DNA of 64,000 nucleotides from Stomoxys calcitrans (Eukaryota > Arthropoda > Insecta > Diptera > Muscidae): NCBI RefSeq assembly GCF_963082655.1, contig NC_081554.1:62384820-62448819 (forward strand), in the 5' to 3' direction. A model generated the notes under the pieces. It did no database searches, was not told the origin of the DNA, and saw only the letters and a program-made list of their open reading frames with translations. Positions 11,411 through 24,005 of the stretch are shown one piece after another (the stretch's first letter is position 1; each line of letters begins with the position of its first letter). A program made the position numbers and the translations under genes.

Positions 11411-12289
11411 CAATTTAAAATCCCGATCCACCCCAATCCACAAATACCCAGCTTAAAATCCACTTTGTACATACTTACATGATTACATGTAAATACACAC
11501 ATAAATTTGCCTGCCTTACACATGCACGCGTATGTGTGAGTGAATATAATACGAGAATTAAAACATATTTTGCACTTGCACAAAAACACACTCACATAAA
11601 TACACAAAGAGAGCTATACACAGTGTGTGTGTTTTACACATACACACACATCAAGTTTGTGTTTATTTATTTGTTTAAAAGGATTTAATTTAACTTAAAA
11701 GTTACACATACACTTACACGCACATACACACAAAGTGAGGATAAAGATTTATTTTAACTTAAAAGATAAAACATTCAAGTTTTAATATTCACATCTTCCA
11801 TTTATTTGTTTAAGAGTTTTTTTCTCTCGTTTTCTTCGTTGAAAACCCAGCAAATTACCAAGGCTGTGAGTAAGGAGAAGATGGATATGTAAGAGTATGA
11901 GGAGCACAGGCACTGGGGATAAGATATGTTGCTTGCTTAGTTGTCGGTACTCAAAAAAAAGAAAAAAAACGGAGAATCCTAATTGACATGAATACAAAAC
12001 AAAACTTTCAAATGAAATCAAATATGTTGAGGATTATGAACTAATGGCAGCTGGAGGCATTGAGCTCTGGTTTTAACAAATGCCATTTTAAGTAGAATTT
12101 GTTGTCTTAGCTTAGCGAATTTTTCTTTTATTTATGAAGGGTATATGAGAAACATTCTCGTACTAAAAAAAATGTCCAATTATACTCGTGTGTGTAGCAA
12201 CATTAAAATGTATTGCAAAGATTTATGACAAAAGAAAACATTTTACATTGAAAATTTTTTAAATTCCTATGGAGAGCATATGTTGGTCT
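11411..12289. other. AT-rich spacer with scattered CA-rich tracts
   Basis: ACACA-rich stretches around 11485-11650 and 11700-11730 give low-complexity open frames on both strands. No gene recognised. Confidence 0.4.
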
Positions 12290-12530
12290 GTAGACGAATA
12301 CTATTGAAGTGGGAAGAAATCGGTTCAGATATAGCTCACATACATATATACTTGTTCGTTTGACACTGATTAATATTGCAATTATATGGTCTTTTGTCAA
12401 CCGATCCTCGATCAAATTTGGTACTTGGAATTCCCTAATGACTGTTGACAAAGCGACTGAATTTCATAGAAATCGGTTAAGATTTAGATATAGCTGCAAT
12501 ATTTATATTAGGCCGGGTTGATTTGTAGGG
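12290..12530 (+). mobile_element. fragment of the second HINE class
   Basis: Contains AAATCGGTTCAGATATAGCT, ATATTGCAATTATATGGTCTTTTGTCAACC and GAATTTCATAGAAATCGGTT, which match the internal repeats at 52990-55990. Ends are missing. Confidence 0.6.
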
Positions 12531-12545
12531 ATGAAAAAAAAAATT

Positions 12546-13865
12546 AACAAGCAAAAGCGTGCTAAGATCGGCCGGGCCGATTCTTATATACCCTCCACCA
12601 TGTATCGCATTTGTCGAGTTCTTTTCCCGGTGTCTCTTTTTAGGCAAACAAAGGAAAGGAAAGGATAAAAGAAAAGAATTGCTATGCCATTGGAGCTATA
12701 TCAAGTTGTGGTCCCATTCGGACCATAATGGAATGAATGTTGGTGGCCACAGTAGATGTCATTGTGTAAAATTTCAGCCAAATCGAATAAGGATTTCGCC
12801 CTTTAGGGGCTCAAAAAGTAAAATAGGGAGATCATTTTATGGGGGAGCTGTACTAGGTTATAGACCGATTCAGACCATATTTGACACGTATGTTGAAGGT
12901 CATGGGAGAAGCCGTTGTACAAAATATCACCCAAATCAGATAATAATTGCGCTCTATAGAGGCTCAAGAAGTCAAGATCCCAGATCGGTTTATATGGCAG
13001 CTATATCAGGTTATGTTCCGATTTGAACCATTCCTTGCACAGTTGTTGAAAGTCATAACAAAACACGACGTTTTTAGCGAAATCGGATAGAATTTGCGAC
13101 CTCTAGGGTCCTAAGAAGTCAAGATCCCTGATCGGTTTTTATGACAGCTATATCAGGTTATGCATCGATTTCACCAGTACTTAGCACAGTTGTTGGAAAT
13201 CATAACAAAACACCTCATGGTAAGAATTGCGCCCTCTAGAGGCTCCAGAAGTCAAGATCCAAGATCGGTTTATATGGCAGCTATATCAGGTTATGGACCG
13301 ATTTGAACCATACTTGGCACAGTTCTTGGAAGTCATGACGTCGTGCAAAATTTTAGCTAAATCGGATACTAATTGCGCCCTATAGAGGCTGAAGAAGTCA
13401 AGATCCCAGATCGGTTTATATGGCAGCTATATCAGGTTATGGTCCGATTTGAACCATATTTTGCACAGTTGTTGAAAGTCATAACAAAACACGACGCTCA
13501 AATTTTTAGCGAAATCGAATGAGAACGGCTCCCTCTAGAGGCTCAAGGTATCAAGACCCCAGATCGGTTTATATGACAGTTATAGCAGGTTATGGACCGA
13601 TTTCAACCACACCTAACATAGTTTTTTAAAATCTTAAAAAAATTTCGTGCTAAATTGGATAAAAATTGCGCCCTGTATTGGCTCAAGAAGTCAAGATCCA
13701 AGATCGGTTTATATGGCAGCTATATCAAAACATAGACCGATATGGTCCATTTACAAGCCCAAACGACCTACACCAGTAAGAAGTATTTGTGCAAAATTTC
13801 AAGCGGCTAGATTTAATCCTTCGAAAGTTAGCGTGCTTTAGACAGACAGACGGACGGACATGGCA
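12546..13865 (-). mobile_element. HINE truncated at its 5' tip
   Basis: The 3' terminus AACAAGCAAAAGCGTGCTAA is at 12546, with hairpin GATCGGCCGGGCCGATTC just after. About six internal repeats of roughly 180 bp follow, then the GACAGACAGACGGACGGACA tract at 13838-13861. The sequence then jumps into a different HINE fragment, so the last 100 or so bp of the 5' end are missing. Confidence 0.8.
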
Positions 13866-14052
13866 TGGAGTGGTATTTTATCTATCATAAACCTCAGTTA
13901 AAATTCATTCATATCGGTTCAGATTTCGATATAGCTAACATACATATGTATCGACAGATTTATACTATTTTCAGACTAACGCTGTTTTGGGCAAACAACT
14001 CGTTTTCTCTTTATAGTGCTCAAGAAATGATTCTCTTTTCCTTTACAATGTG
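13866..14052 (+). mobile_element. HINE fragment, second class
   Basis: Contains TTCATATCGGTTCAGATTTC and GATATAGCTAACATACATATG, as in the 52830-56100 class. It is short and decayed. Confidence 0.45.
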
Positions 14053-14640
14053 ATGGGTGATTTTTTAGCTATTATCATTTTGGCAACACTGGTTTAAACA
14101 GCTCACACACGTTTCATGTTTTGTTTCACTATCAAACATCTTTAGTTTGGTCTATAAATTAACCATGAATCGTCTGACAAACGAACAATGCTTGCAAATT
14201 ATTGAATTTTGTTATCAAAATGCGTCCTCTGTTAAGAATTTTCATTGCGCGCTTCTTCTTCTTCAGTGACGAAGCTAATTTTTGGCTCAATGGGTACGTA
14301 AAAAAGCAGAATTGTCGATATTGAAGTGAAGATCAGTCAAAAGCATTGCAAGCGCTACCAATGCATCTAGAAAAAGTAACAGTTTGGTGCGGTTTATGGG
14401 CTGGAGGCATCATTGGACCGTACTTCTTCAAAGATGATGTGAATCGGAACGTAACTATGAATGGTGAGCGCTATCGTGAGATGATATCCAACTTTTCTTG
14501 TCCAAAATGCAAGAGCTTGACTTGCATGACATGTGGTTTCAACAAGACGGTGCCACATGTAACACAGCACCCGTAACAATGGACTTATTGTGAGGCGAGT
14601 TCGGTAAACATTATATTTCACGTTCGAGACCGGTCAATTG
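14053..14640 (+). pseudogene. DD41D transposase fossil (second lineage), internally deleted and 3' truncated
   Basis: The terminus GGGTGATTTTTTAGC near 14056 resembles the DD41D ends. A start at 14165 gives MNRLTNEQCLQIIEF, closely matching the intact transposase at 54133-55218. After about 24 codons the DNA-binding region is deleted, and the frame resumes at the first catalytic motif (SDEANFWLNGYVKKQN). WCGLWAGGIIGPYFFKDDV and the second catalytic region (FQQDGAT) are visible but carry a stop and frameshifts. It stops near 14640 before the third catalytic aspartate. The divergent 5' leader, shared with 41060-41760, suggests a related but separate lineage. Confidence 0.8.
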
Positions 14641-14944
14641 GCTACTTATATCGTTCTATTTATTGGAAAAGAGGTCCGCAGACTTTCTAACAGAGCATGT
14701 CTTAAAAATGCGGAAGTTTATTGTGATGTGTATTACACACGACTCAAGGAATACAATAAGATTACAAGAGTAGAAAAAATTGCCGACAAAATGACCCCCC
14801 ACAGGGGGGCATTTTATGGCCACTCCTTTGGGTGGCCACCATAAATAACCTATTACGGATGCTGACTGAGGAGGGATCTGAACCCGTCTGCTAAGCAGAC
14901 GATATTATAATACTACTTCTAAGGGGTAAGGATCCGAACCAGCT

Positions 14945-16020
14945 ATGCTAGACCCAGCTAGACCCATAGGTCTCAATGTTTACCCGGAGAAGACAGAAAT
15001 ATGCCTGTTCACGAGGAAGACTAAGGTGGGCCAATTTGACGCACCACGTTTCCTCAATAAGACGATTCCGATATCTGACAAGGTCAGATACGTAGGAGTG
15101 CTCTTGGATAGGAAACTTAGTTGGAAGTGTCACATGCAGGAGCGTACTGGGAAGGCTCACAGGTTTTGGGCACTATGTAAACGGGCCATAGGTTCGAAAT
15201 GGGGCCTGAATCCGAGCATAGTCCAATGGCTCTACAAAGGCGAAATTAGATCAATACCTACTTACGCCGCAGTAGTTTGGTGGACTACTATGCGGCACAT
15301 TCTTGGACTGACGGAACCCTAGTATTTCCGTCTGGAAGATCATGTTATATGGATGGATTAAAGCTGGGGACAGATTGGGTCTGGGGGTCCACATTGAGAA
15401 CCCAGGGACTGTGATCTCTTTTAGACTGCCTGACCATAATACGGTCCTGCAGGAGGAGATCCGAGCGATCACGGAATGCGAGATGAGAAATGGTGCTAAA
15501 GCGAGGACGTCGAGTGTGAAAAGCTTTAAGGACAGTTAAATGCCAATAAGGCCAATAACAACTAGGAGGGTAAGTTCGCGAACAGTCTTGCAGTGTAAGG
15601 AGATTAACGCCTTCTCTGAGGATGGCATAATCTGCATTGTTTGGGTACCAGGCCATAACGGAGTAAGGGGGGAATGAAAAGGCAGACGATTTGGCAGTGA
15701 AGGCCAGAGAATTGCCGTCGATATACATGGTTAAACCGAAGCCTTTCCGTTTGACGCAATCCGATTTAAGGGAGTGGGCGACAAACGCGCATGTAACATT
15801 GTGGAACAGCGAAACAGTCGGTAGGAAGGCAAAAATCGTATGGGGTGAGCCGGATCGTGAGAGGACGATTCTATTACAGAAAAGGAAGTAAGAAAGAGGT
15901 CAGTATAGCTTTTTGTGTCATAACGGGTCACATAGGACTACGAGCTCACATATGCAAAGTCGGTGCGGTAAGTGATAGCATGTGTAGGGCATATGGCAAA
16001 GATGATGCGACGTCGCAGCA
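14945..16020 (+). pseudogene. broken LINE ORF2 (RT end, RNase H, zinc-knuckle-like tail)
   Basis: The end of a reverse transcriptase is legible at 14965-15300: NVYPEKTEICLFTRKTK, YVGVLLDRKLSWKCHM, then ATYAAVVWWTTM-like residues (PTYAAVVWW). RNase H remnants follow (LPDHNTVLQEEIRAI near 15430; IVWVPGHNG and KADDLAVKAREL near 15640-15720). A Cys/His-rich tail (ITGHIGLRAHICKVG) lies near 15920. These parts are in different frames with stops, so it is dead. The order RT, RNase H, tail suits an I/R1/LOA-group non-LTR retrotransposon (family inference). The 5' half is missing. Confidence 0.75.
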
Positions 16021-16024
16021 CTTC

Positions 16025-16375
16025 CTATCAAAATACTGTCAAGTGCAGGCGAAATACGTTGCAGAAGAAAACTTGCCAACACTTTATTTATTGCGTTTAG
16101 CAATGTTAGCCGCCTCCAGTTCTTATACTGCGTGAGGTTACCCTTGTTTGGGATTGGGACCAAGATCCCCTTTTTCCTTTCCGTGGGGAACAGCGTTTGT
16201 GGGATACAGGCCTCCCTTATTATTATTGGGGTGATCGCTTGAGCTATGAGGTATGCCCCATTGCCCGGCTTTCGCGGCTAAGAAACACCGGTACTTAGGT
16301 GGGGATACGATTCCAGACATGAACCAACCTAAGGGAGTGGTATGTAAAACTCTTAAGGATTTTGTAAGTCGCACG
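16025..16375 (-). pseudogene. LINE reverse-transcriptase fragment, opposite strand
   Basis: The minus strand reads LVPIPNKGNLTQYKNWRRLTLLNA and NKVLASFLLQRISPALDSIL, matching the early RT region (PKKGDLT..NWRGITLLN) of RTE/CR1-like LINEs. It ends at about 16025, where the plus-strand LINE fragment begins. The upstream part (to 16375) continues with a frameshift. Confidence 0.7.
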
Positions 16376-16414
16376 GAATTCTTAACTAAAAATTTTATTT
16401 TTCGAGGTTATTTT

Positions 16415-17178
16415 TATACCCTCCACCATAGGATGGGGGTATACTAATTTTGTCATTCTGTTTGTAAAACCTCGAAATATGCGTCTAAGACCCCAGTCTT
16501 AGGTTTAAAAGGTAAGGTATTCTTGATCGTTATGATAGTTTAAGTCGATCAACCCATGTCCGTCCGTCCATCTGTCTGTCGAAAGCACGCTAACTTTGGT
16601 TCATAACCTGGTATAGCTGTCATATAAACCCATCTTGAGTCTTGACTTCTTGAGCGGCTAGAGGGCGCAAATCTCATCCGATTTGACTGAAAATTTCTTT
16701 CAACAATTGTGCTTAGTATGGCGCAAATCGGTATATAACTTGATAAAGCTGCCATATAAACCGATTTTGCTTCTCGAGCCCTTACAATGATGCGTTAGCA
16801 TGAGATGTTCTATTTGAAGCCCTAAATCGTGTGTAAAATTTCATCGAAATCGGTTCCGATTTAGATATAGCTCCCATCTATATCTTTCATATATTTTGTT
16901 CCGATATTTAAAACATTTTGCATGAGAAGATTTAGATATAGCTCCCATATACATCTTTCATCCGATATCACCTTTTAAGACTGTAGAAGCGACAATTTCG
17001 GTACTGACGTAAGAAAACCTTACAAGTTTCTACTCGATATTTCAATAGGTTAAGTCTGACTAAATTTCGACATATGTTCTATATATTTAAAGTAGAAGGT
17101 ACACTCGGTGGTGTAGGGTATTGCATAGTCGGCTCTGCCTGACTTTTGCCTTTCCTAATTGGTTTCTACTTGTTTTTC
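16415..17178 (+). mobile_element. HINE with AGTCGGC-type 3' end
   Basis: 5' end TATACCCTCCACCATAGGAT at 16416, core block and TCCGTCCGTCCATCTGTCTG at 16558. Internal repeats include ATCGGTTCCGATTTAGATAT. The end is GGTGTAGGGTATTGCATAGT followed by hairpin AGTCGGCTCTGCCTGACT near 17128-17145 and a TTTCTACTTGTTT terminus. It combines a class-1-like 5' end with the second-class 3' hairpin. Confidence 0.75.
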
Positions 17179-18467
17179 TTAAAAACACTTTTGAAATTTT
17201 AATATTTGTACATAATTTTGCTAAGTTTCATGTGGCCTTTGTGACATCCAGTTTTGCCTTTCATATTACATCAGTATACAGGAGATTGCCAGCACAACCC
17301 AATTCTCTTTGCATTCTCGGGATTTTACAATCACATGGATATTTTACTATTTCACTCACATCCCCACATGAGCATACTAAGTTTGCATGCAAATTGAATT
17401 AATGGCCCATACAAAATGTGATGAATGTAATCATTTATTATACAAATAAGTCTTGGCGTTTTTGTCCCTATTATCAACATTTACTAGGAATGACAATCCA
17501 AGATGATGACGCTGATGACGATGATGACACCCTGCCAGTTGTTGGGCATTGATTTGTTTTTGCACTGCAATATTCTTGGCAGTAGCTAGCTGGCTCTGAT
17601 ATACTACCCTCTTGATAATAGAGTAAAATGTAAATTACACACTACTCTGCAGAATAGCACCGAATCAGAATATCTAAAGAAAATAAATAAATTCAAAATG
17701 CAATCCAACATCTCTGTATGGAGTCAAGAAGAAAGCCCAAATTCCCTCACAATTCAATGGCACTCTTAACACAAGCAACACAAAGCTGAAAGGAATATGT
17801 ACTGAGAAATTGCATATATTGTTGGGGAGTGTTGTATGCAACAAATTGTCATATGAATACTAATGGGGGAGAGGAACATTAGGGTGGAGGTTGTTTTTTT
17901 TTCTATTTTTGGGAGAGAGAGAGAGAGAAAAGGAAAAAGTGGGATTCCTAGAGTCGTAAGAGGATTTATTGTACCTAGAGCGTGGGATAATATTGCCAGG
18001 AATCGCCATCGAAGTAAAAAATTGGCGTTTTGAAGCCATCAATACAACTTCCAACAGATGCACAGAATCATGTGTATACCATGGGAGTAGTGTAACTGTT
18101 GTAGACAAAAAATATGCCCTTACACAAAAACACATGCATTGGGAAAAGAACATCTAAAAGACAGGGTTGTCGAGCGTGGTTAATGTGGTAATTATATCAT
18201 GGAGGCGTTTTCGCAATAAATTCAGTATAATTACAATATACCAAAGTATGGCCCTTGAAGCCTTGACGCCTAATAGGACTAATGTTTAATTCTAAACCAA
18301 ATTACGAAACGCGTCCCATAGTAGTTGGTGTGAGTTGCGATCTCTGGCTGTTCATTTCTGTTTGCAAGGAAAATATCCTATTATTGAGCTCGTCTCGAAG
18401 CAGAAACGAACAAAGATTTTGATATTTAATGATCTTCGCCCTAACTGGCAAAAAAGTTGAAAATGAG
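17179..18467. other. unassigned spacer
   Basis: No repeat shared with the rest of the window and no convincing frame. A GA-rich run (AGAGAGAGAGAG) lies near 17910-17930 and GATGACG triplets near 17500-17530. Confidence 0.4.
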
Positions 18468-19802
18468 ACAAGTAAAAGCATGCTAAGTTCGGCCGGGCTG
18501 AATCTTATATACCCTCCACCATGGATCGCATTTGTCGAGTCTTTTCCCGGTATCTCTTTTAAGGCAAACAAAGGATAAAAGAAAATAAATGCTTTGCTAT
18601 TGGAGCTATATCATGTTATGGCCTGATTCGGACCATAATTGAATTGAATGTTAGAGACCATAGAAGTCATTGTGTAAAATTTTAGCCAAATCAAATAGGA
18701 ATTTGCGGCCTTTAGGGGATCAAGCAGTAAAATAGGGAGATTGGTTTATAGGGGAGGTGTATCAGGCTATAACTGATTCAGCCCATATTTAACACGTATG
18801 TTGACGGTCATTTGAGAAGCCGTTTTACAAAATTTTAGCCTAATCGGTAAATAATTCAGCCCTCTAGAGGCTAAAGAAGTCAAGATTCCAGATCGGTTTA
18901 CATGGCAGCTATATCAGGTTATGAACCAAAATTTCAGCTAAATTGGATAAGAATTGCGCCATCTAGTGGATAAGAATTGCGCCATCTAGAAGTCAAGACC
19001 CCAGATCAGTTTATAGGGCAGCTCTACCAGGTTATGCACCGATTACAACCATACTTAGCACAGCCATTGGAAGTCATAATAAAACACGTCATGCATCACA
19101 TCATTATTTTAGACAAATCGGATAAGAATTGCTCCCTCTAGAGGCTCAAGAACTCAAGTTTCAAGAGCTCTTTATATGGCAGCTATATCAGGTTATGGAT
19201 CGATTTGAACCATACTTAGTACAGTTGTTGGAAATCATAACAAAACACGTCATGCAAAACTTCAGCCAAATCGGATAAGAATTGCTCCCTCTAGTGGCTC
19301 AAGAAGTCAAAATTCAAGATCGGTTTATATAGCAGCTATGTCCGGTTATGGACCGATTTGTACCATACTTAGCACAGTTGTTGGAAGTCATAACAAAACA
19401 CGTCATGCAAAATTTCATACATAAAGAATGAGAATCGCGCCCTCTAGTAGCTCAAGAACTCAAGTTTCAAGATCGGTTTATATGGCAGCTATATCAGGTT
19501 ATGGATCGATTTGAACCCTACTAACTACAGTTGTTGGTAGTCATAACAAAACACGTTGTGCAAAATTCCAGGTAAATTCGACGAGAATTGCGCCCTCTAG
19601 AGGCTTAAGAAGGCAAGACCCAAAATCGGTTTATATGACAGCTATATCAGGTTATGGACCAACTTCAACAGAAATTAGCACAGTTGTTGTATGTCATACT
19701 AAAACGACATGTGCAAAATTTTAATCGGATTAAAAGTGCGCCCTCTAGATTCTCAAGAAATTAAGACCCAAGATCGGTTTATATGGCAGCTACAATATAT
19801 CA

Positions 19803-22777
19803 AACAAGTAAAAAGGGATTAAATTCAGCCGGGCCGACCTTTGGATACCCACCACCTCGGGTATATATGTAAACCAACTTTCATCAAAATCCGGTGAAAA
19901 CTGCATACCTTATGTCCCATAGCAGTTATATCGAAATATGTTCCGATTTGGACCAACTACTAATAAGTACAGTAGCTATATATAAAAATAAACCGATCTG
20001 CATCATATACGGATGTCGAAAAGCCTAACATAAGTCCCGTGCCAATCTTCTGTGAAATCGGATTATAAATGCGCCTTTTATGGGGCCAAGACTTTAAATC
20101 GAGATATCCGTCTACATGGCAGCTATATAAAATTCTGGACCGATTTGGGCCAAGTTGCAGAAAAATTTCAAAGAGCCTAACACAAAGAACTGTCACAAAT
20201 TTCGGCTAAATCGGACAATAAATGCGCCTTTTATGGGCCAAAAACCTTAAATCGAGACATCGGTCTATATGCCAGCTATATTCAAAACTGGACCGATCTG
20301 CGCCAAATTGAAGATGGACGTCGAAGAGCCTAACTAAACTCACTGTCTTAAATTTCAGCGACATTGGACAATAATGCGCCTTTTATGGCCACAAAACTTA
20401 AAACCGAGAGATCGGTCTATATGGCAGCTATATGCTAATCTGGACCGATCTGTGCTATATTTTAGAAGTATGTCAAAGGGCTTAACTTAACTCACTGTCC
20501 CAAATTTCGGCGACATCGGACAATAAATACGCCTTTTTTGGGGCCAAAACCTTAAATCGAGAAATCGGTCTATATGACAGCTATATCCAAATCTGAAACG
20601 ATCAGGGCCAAATTGGAGAAAGATGTCGAAGGGCCTATGGGCCTTTTATGGGCTTAAGACCCTAAAACGGAGGATCGATTTATATGGCAGCTATATCCAA
20701 ATCTACACCGATCTTAGCCAAATTGACGAAGGATGTCGAAGGGCCGAACACAACTCACTGTCTCAAATTTCATCAAAATCGGATAATAAATGGGGCTTTT
20801 ATGGGCTTAAGACCCTAAATCGGAGGGGAGGTCTATATGGCAGCTATATCCAAATCTACACCGATCTTAGCCAAATTGACGAACGATGTCGAAGGGCCTA
20901 ACACTACTGTCTGTCCCAAATTTGAGCAAAATCGGATAAAAAATGTGGCTTTTATTGGCCTAAGACCCTATTTCAGAGGATCGGTCTATAAGGCAGCTAT
21001 ATCCAAATCTGGACCGATCTGGGCCAAATAAACGAAGGATGTCGAAGGGCTTAACACAACTTACTGTCCCAAATTTCAGCAAAATCTGATAAAGCATGTG
21101 GCTTTTATTGGCCTAAGACCCTAAATCGGAGGATCGGTCTATATGGCAACTATATCCAAATCTGGACCGATCTGGGCCAAATTGGCGAAGGATGTCAAAG
21201 GGCCTAACGCAACTCACTGTCCCAAATTTCAGCAAAATCGGATAATAAGTGTGGCTTTTATGGGCCTAAGACCCTAAGTCGGCGGATCGGTCTATAAGGG
21301 GGCTATATCAAGATATAGACCGATATAGCGCATCTTCGAACTTAATTTGCTTATGGACAAAAAAGAATCTGTGCAAAGTTTCAGCTCAATACAGACAGAC
21401 GGTGAGACGGACGGACATGTCTAGATCGTCTTAGATTTTTATACTCCCCCCCAAGGATGGGGGTATATTCATTTTGTCATTCTGTTTGCAACACATCGAA
21501 ATATCCATTTCCGACGCTATAAAGTATATATATTCTTGATCAGCGTAAAAATCTGAGACGATCTAGACATGTCCGTCCGTCTGTCCGTCTGTCTGTTGAA
21601 ATCACGCTACAGTCTTTAAAAATTGAGATATTGAGCTGAAATTTTGCACAGTTTCCTTTTTTGTCCATAAGCAGGTTAAGTTCGAAGATGGACTTTATCA
21701 GACTATATCTTGATACAGCCCCCATATCGACCGATCCGCCGATTTAGGGTCTTAGGCCCATAAAAGCCACACTTATTATCCGATTTTCCTGAATTTCTTG
21801 CTGAAATTTGCGACAGTGAGTTGTGTTAGGTCCTTCGACATCTTTCTTCAATTGGGTCCAGATCGGTTCAGATTTGGATATAGCTGCCATATAGACCGAT
21901 TTCTTGATTTATGGTTTTGGGCCCATGAAATGCTCATTTATTGTCCGATGTCGCCGAAATTTGGGACAGTGAGTAAAGTTAAGCCCCTTGACATACTTCT
22001 GCAATATCGCACAGATCGGTCCAGATTGGCTATAGCTGCCATATAGACCGATATCTAGGTTTTAGGTTTTGGGGCCATAAAAGACGCATTTATTGTGCGA
22101 ATTCGCTGAAATTTAAGAGTGCGTTTGGTTAGGCTCTTCGACGTCCTTCTTTAATTTTGCCCAGATCGGTCCAGATTTTAATGTATATGCCATATAGACT
22201 GATCTCTCGATTTAAGGTTTTGGGCCCATAAAAGAGACATTTATTGTCCGATTTCGCCGAAATTTGGGACTGTGCTTTGTGTTAGGTTCTTCGACATTTT
22301 ATGCAACTTGGCCAAAATCGGTCCAGATTTGGATATAGCTGCCAAGTAGACCGATATCTCGATTTAAAGCCTTGGCCCCATAAAAGGCGCATTTATAATC
22401 CGATTTCACTGAAATTTGACACAGTAACTTATATTAGGCTTTTCGACATCCGTGTCGTATATAGTTCAGATCGGTTTATTTTTAGATATAGCTAGTGTAC
22501 TTATTAGTATTTGGTCCAAATCGGAACATATTTGGATATAATTGATATGGGACATAAGGTATGAAATTTTCACCGAATTTTGATGAAAGGTGGTTTACAT
22601 ATATACCCGAGGTGGTTTGTATCCAAAGTTCGGCCCGGCCGAACTTAACGACTTTTTACTTGTTTACGCTGATCAAGAATATATATACTTTATAGGGTCG
22701 GAAATGTATATTTCGATGTGTTGCAAACGGAATGACAAAATGAATATACCCCCCCTTCTTCGGTGGTGGGTATAAAA
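19803..22777 (-). mobile_element. middle HINE of the nest
   Basis: 3' terminus AACAAGTAAAAAGG at 19803, with internal repeats of the ATATGGCAGCTATATCCAAA type up to CTTAGATTTTT at 21438. It resumes at 22665 with ACGCTGATCAAGAATATATA and ends at 22777 (GTGGTGGGTATAAAAA). The two sides join to the sequence seen unbroken (inverse) at 58800-58910. Confidence 0.86.
21439..22664 (+). mobile_element. innermost HINE of the nest
   Basis: 5' end TATACTCCCCCCCAAGGATG near 21440, core block, and GTCCGTCCGTCTGTCCGTCT tract at 21570. Six or so internal repeats follow, then hairpin TTCGGCCCGGCCGAACTTAA at 22630-22649 and TTTTTACTTGTTT. It looks complete, about 1.23 kb. Confidence 0.87.
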
Positions 22778-23052
22778 ATGAACTGATATGGCCCATTTAC
22801 AACGACAACCGACCTACACTAATAACAAGTATTTGTGCAAAATTTCAAGCGGTTAGCTTTACTCCTTCAAAAGTTAGCGTGCTTTCGACAGACAGACGGA
22901 CGGACGGAAGGACATGGCTAGATTGACTTGAAATGACATGACGGTCTAGAATATATATATATACTTTATGTTGTCTTAGACGAATATTTCGAGGAGTTAC
23001 AAACAGAATGACGAGATTAGTACACTCCCATCCTATGGTGGAGGGTATAAAA

Positions 23053-24005
23053 ACTTAAAACTTGTCCAAATTAATTGCGGATGAATGTGGTTTAATAATT
23101 GTTGTATATCAAAAAGCAACATTCCGATTGCTGGCACACAGAAATTCAGTCTTAAATATCTCATCTCACTTAAAATTTTCACTTACAGTCCAAATTATCC
23201 CCAACATATCCACCCTAATATCACAAGAATTGCATTTCGAAATTTGTTAGCTTCATAACTGCAAATGTATTTGCGAACTATTGTTAGCCTGACTATGTGT
23301 ACTGTGGCTATATTTAGTGTTTAACAAACTATCTTTGGCTAAGGGAAATCAAGCTCTGGTCCCAATGCTTCTATTTCATACTTGCCCTCTTCTCTCAATC
23401 ATTGCAGCATTCGTTGTAACGCAAATCTAAAAACTTGGTTGCATTGACTATGAATTTTAGAATTTTCCGAATCTTTACAATTTAAATAACCATTTATTGT
23501 TTCATTTAGATGTGTGCAAGAAATTTTTCAGGCACAAGGAAAGATAGATGCACGTATGTATACAGATAACTCGAATAAATTTCAATACACAAATGCTCTG
23601 CACACACACACACACACACATACCTGCAAAGATTCAGCAAATAATTGTAAAATAATTGTTAATATTGTCACAGTAAATGTAAACCGAATCATAGCATCCT
23701 TACAAATACACACGAGCAAACATTCAAACAGATACCCTGCAAACATTTTTTTTGTAACTTTGGAAGAGTGTTTGTCACTGCGATGAGTAAAACAATCTTC
23801 TGGAAGATTTTTAGGCAATTGTTCTTGCGTATGAGTTGCAATACACTCTTCTATGATATCATTGCGCAATTCATTGCGTGTGCGGAAGTTTTAGCAAATC
23901 TTCGGGACGATTATATTACAATCTATTACGTATTAATTGTCCGTATGACTAGTGAAACACTCTTCTAGGTTATCATTGGCACGGTATAGTTGTGGGCACC
24001 ACATA
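23053..24005. other. unassigned spacer with CA microsatellite
   Basis: (CA)n at about 23600-23620. No gene recognised. The frames over the CA tract are low-complexity. Confidence 0.4.

Larger units (their letters stand above)
18468..23052 (-). mobile_element. outermost HINE of a three-level nest
   Basis: 3' terminus ACAAGTAAAAGCATGCTAAG at 18468 and hairpin TTCGGCCGGGCTGAA. Internal repeats run to 19802 (GGCAGCTACAATATATCAAA). It resumes at 22778 (AACTGATATGGCCCATTTAC) and continues through the GACAGACAGACGGACGGACG tract at 22893 to the 5' end at 23052. The intact arrangement is seen at 3171-3230. A small local duplication (GGATAAGAATTGCGCCATCT) lies at about 18953-18995. Confidence 0.85.

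Noticed and set aside
12559..13026. 155-codon plus-strand open frame
   Set aside because: It lies antisense across HINE internal repeats (SRSQDPRSVYMAAISGY recurs through the window); a repeat by-product.
14880..14905. Perfect hairpin CGTCTGCTAAGCAGACG
   Set aside because: An isolated 8-bp stem; such stems are expected by chance in 64 kb and nothing around it suggests a function.
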